Below, piece after piece: positions 62,504-64,000 of a stretch of DNA of 64,000 bases. Below the pieces are notes generated by a model. The model ran no database searches. It was not told where the DNA came from and worked only from the letters and a program-made list of their open reading frames with translations. The stretch is from Microbacterium sp. Leaf288 (GTDB lineage Bacteria > Actinomycetota > Actinomycetes > Actinomycetales > Microbacteriaceae). Each line of letters begins with the position of its first letter. Positions within the stretch are counted from its first letter, which is position 1. The position numbers and the translations under genes were made by a program. The stretch covers positions 742,902 through 806,901 of the forward strand of contig NZ_LMNI01000001.1 of the NCBI RefSeq assembly GCF_001422925.1, in the 5' to 3' direction.

Positions 62504-63523
62504 ATGATCAAGCTTCTGTCGCATCTGTCGTATGTGGCCATCACGTCGCCGGATGTCGAAGCATCCGTCGACTTCTACGTGAAGCAGGTCGGCCTCACCG
62601 TCGTCGACCGCGTCGACGGCGCCGTCTACCTCCGCTGCTGGGGCGACTACTACGCCTACTCGGTCGTGGTCGTGCCGGGCGACGAGCCGGGTCTCGTGAC
62701 CGCCGCGTGGCGCACGTCGAGCCCCGAGGCGCTCGAGGAGGCCGCCAAGCGCGTCGAGGCCGCCGGCATCCAGGGCGAGTGGATCGACGTCCACAAGATC
62801 GGCCGTGCCTATCAGTTCACCGGCCCGTGGGGCCACACGCTGACCCTGCACTGGGACGTCACGCGCCACCACGACACCGAGGGCGACGCCGCGTCGATCT
62901 ACCCCGACCGCCCGTCGCGCCGCAGCAAGGTCGCGGGCGCCCCGCGCCAGCTCGACCACGTCACGATCGCGACGAGCGACGTCGACGCCTTCGTCCAGTG
63001 GTACGTCGACGTGCTCGGCTTCCGCTTCATGGCGCGCACGCAGCTCGACGAGGCGCCGATCTCGGTGTTCTCGGTGCTCACGACGAACGAGAAGTCGCAC
63101 GACCTCGGCGTCGTGCTCGATGGCTCGACCCGCGCCGGCCGCGTGAACCACTACGCCTTCTGGGTCGACACCCGCGAGGAGCTGCTCATCGCCGCCGACG
63201 TGCTCGGCGAGAACGGCTACCCGATCGAGTACGGCCCGTCGATCCACGGCATCGGCGAGCAGAACTTCCTCTACTACCGCGAGCCCTCGAGCCTGCGTAT
63301 CGAGCTCAACACCGGCGGCTACCGCAACTACGTGCCCGACTGGGAGGCCAACACGTGGAAGCCGTCGCAGGGGTCGAACAACTTCTACCGCAACAGCGCC
63401 ATGCCGATGTCGATGACGGAGTCCTTCCCGCCCGCCGACGGTCCGTCGGCGACGGAGGAGGGCGTTCCGGATGAGATCAAGGACGCCCTGCTGAACCCGT
63501 ACGCCAAGCACGGCCAGGGCTGA
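62504..63523 (+). CDS. Extradiol ring-cleavage dioxygenase (catechol 2,3-dioxygenase family)
   Basis: A 339-residue vicinal oxygen chelate protein with two domains. The Fe(II) ligands are His152 (LDHVTIA), His216 (VNHYAFW) and Glu267 (LRIELNTGG); a His also sits in the N-terminal domain (LSHLSY). It would cleave a catecholic ring next to the two hydroxyls. The ATG at 62504 has an AAAGGGA box. Followed by an FAH-family gene, which suggests further breakdown of the ring-cleavage product. Confidence 0.9.
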   Translation: MIKLLSHLSYVAITSPDVEASVDFYVKQVGLTVVDRVDGAVYLRCWGDYYAYSVVVVPGDEPGLVTAAWRTSSPEALEEAAKRVEAAGIQGEWIDVHKIGRAYQFTGPWGHTLTLHWDVTRHHDTEGDAASIYPDRPSRRSKVAGAPRQLDHVTIATSDVDAFVQWYVDVLGFRFMARTQLDEAPISVFSVLTTNEKSHDLGVVLDGSTRAGRVNHYAFWVDTREELLIAADVLGENGYPIEYGPSIHGIGEQNFLYYREPSSLRIELNTGGYRNYVPDWEANTWKPSQGSNNFYRNSAMPMSMTESFPPADGPSATEEGVPDEIKDALLNPYAKHGQG

Positions 63524-63530
63524 CAGGCTC

Positions 63531-63565
63531 GAGGGTGGGGATGCCGCGGAGGCGTCCCCACCCTC
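63531..63565. terminator. Hairpin between dioxygenase and FAH-family genes
   Basis: GAGGGTGGGGATGCC (63531-63545) and GGCGTCCCCACCCTC (63551-63565) pair over 15 bp with one G-T and a 5-base loop. It lies 7 bp after the dioxygenase stop and 34 bp before the next start; it could be a partial terminator or an mRNA-stabilising element. Confidence 0.6.
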
Positions 63566-63599
63566 GCACCACGTTCCGAACCACGGATCTGGAGAGAAC

Positions 63600-64000
63600 A
63601 TGACGACGTCGTCACACGGACTGACCGCCCCTTTCGCCCTCGCGCGCTTCCGCGACGGCGATTCCGTGCGTCTCGGGCTCGTCGCCGGCGACCGCATCCG
63701 CGCGGTCTCGGATGACGAGCTCGGCGCCGCCGGCCTCAACGCCTTCCTGGCGCATCCCGATTGGGACCGCCTCCGCGCGCTCGCCGCAGAACAAGGGGGG
63801 TGGATGCCGCTGGCCGACGTCGTGCTCACCGCACCGGTCGAGCCCCGCCAAGTGGTGCAGGCGGGCGCGAACTATCGCGAGCACGTCATCGAGCTGGTCG
63901 TTGCCGGCCTCACGCAGGACCCCTCCCGCTCGCCCGAGGAGGCCCGCGAGTTCGCGGCCAAGATGATGGACGACCGCCGTGCGAACGGCGAGCCGTACTT
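63600..64000 (+). CDS. Fumarylacetoacetate hydrolase-family protein (3' truncated)
   Basis: The first 133 residues of an FAH-family protein; the window ends inside it. The N-terminal part and the start of the catalytic domain (QVVQAGANYREHVIEL) are visible, the latter being the usual GxNYxxH block. These enzymes hydrolyse or decarboxylate ring-cleavage products. GGAGAG box precedes the ATG at 63600. Confidence 0.85.
   Translation, partial: MTTSSHGLTAPFALARFRDGDSVRLGLVAGDRIRAVSDDELGAAGLNAFLAHPDWDRLRALAAEQGGWMPLADVVLTAPVEPRQVVQAGANYREHVIELVVAGLTQDPSRSPEEAREFAAKMMDDRRANGEPY

Overview
The window is a 64 kb stretch of a high-GC actinobacterial chromosome. GC-rich third codon positions, ATGA/GTGA start-stop overlaps, GTG/TTG starts, ABC sugar importers without their own ATPase and the very frequent 7-mers GGATGCC/GCATCCG all suggest Microbacteriaceae, most likely Microbacterium (inference). 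I see no rRNA, tRNA, CRISPR array, insertion sequence or phage gene. Almost every gene is catabolic, and the whole window reads as a locus for plant polyphenols and their glycosides.

Left part (1-19 kb), aromatic acids. A minus-strand operon (138-5691) encodes an SDR dehydrogenase, an amidohydrolase, an acyl-CoA dehydrogenase, a MaoC hydratase, an acyl-CoA ligase and a DUF3237 protein, facing a MarR repressor. Gene order matches the phd/cou phenylpropanoid (p-coumarate, ferulate) side-chain pathways of Corynebacterium and Rhodococcus. Next come pobA (4-hydroxybenzoate to protocatechuate), two divergent IclR regulators, pcaHGBDC (protocatechuate to 3-oxoadipate), pcaIJF (to acetyl-CoA and succinyl-CoA) and a third IclR. 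Together they form a complete route from hydroxycinnamates to central metabolism.

Middle part (19-31 kb). A LacI-controlled operon has a zinc dehydrogenase, nucleoside hydrolase, CUT1-type ABC importer (one lipoprotein, two permeases), ribokinase and LacI. It is followed by purU, a double-hotdog thioesterase, a MerR/MFS efflux pair and a LysR regulator.

Right part (31-64 kb), glycosides. This holds an unusually dense set of C-glycoside deglycosidase (CGD) components. Three genes fuse the beta (DUF6379-like) and alpha (sugar-isomerase TIM barrel) parts (31168-32469, 32496-33977, 57665-59104), and an operon carries two separate beta and two separate alpha genes (49498-53274) behind a GMC-type sugar 3-oxidase (47901-49448). 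Around them lie GH106, GH3, GH43 and a GH35/42-like hydrolase, an esterase, a split ABC importer, three Gfo/Idh/MocA dehydrogenases, two further isomerases, a ThuA-like protein, a ROK regulator, an extradiol dioxygenase and a truncated FAH-family hydrolase. The inferred job is uptake of decorated glycosides, removal of O-linked sugars, 3-oxidation of the C-linked sugar, C-C cleavage, recycling of the 3-keto sugar, and passage of aglycone fragments to ring cleavage.

Regulation: an 18-bp palindromic motif (best copy TGTCTGATTCAGACATTA) recurs at four promoters of the right part and, more weakly, at two more, suggesting one CGD regulon. Separate palindromes mark the hydroxycinnamate, pob/pca, pcaIJF, nucleoside and MerR promoters. 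Three copies of a GGGGCG-rich nested palindrome sit after 3' ends of transcription units in the left part.
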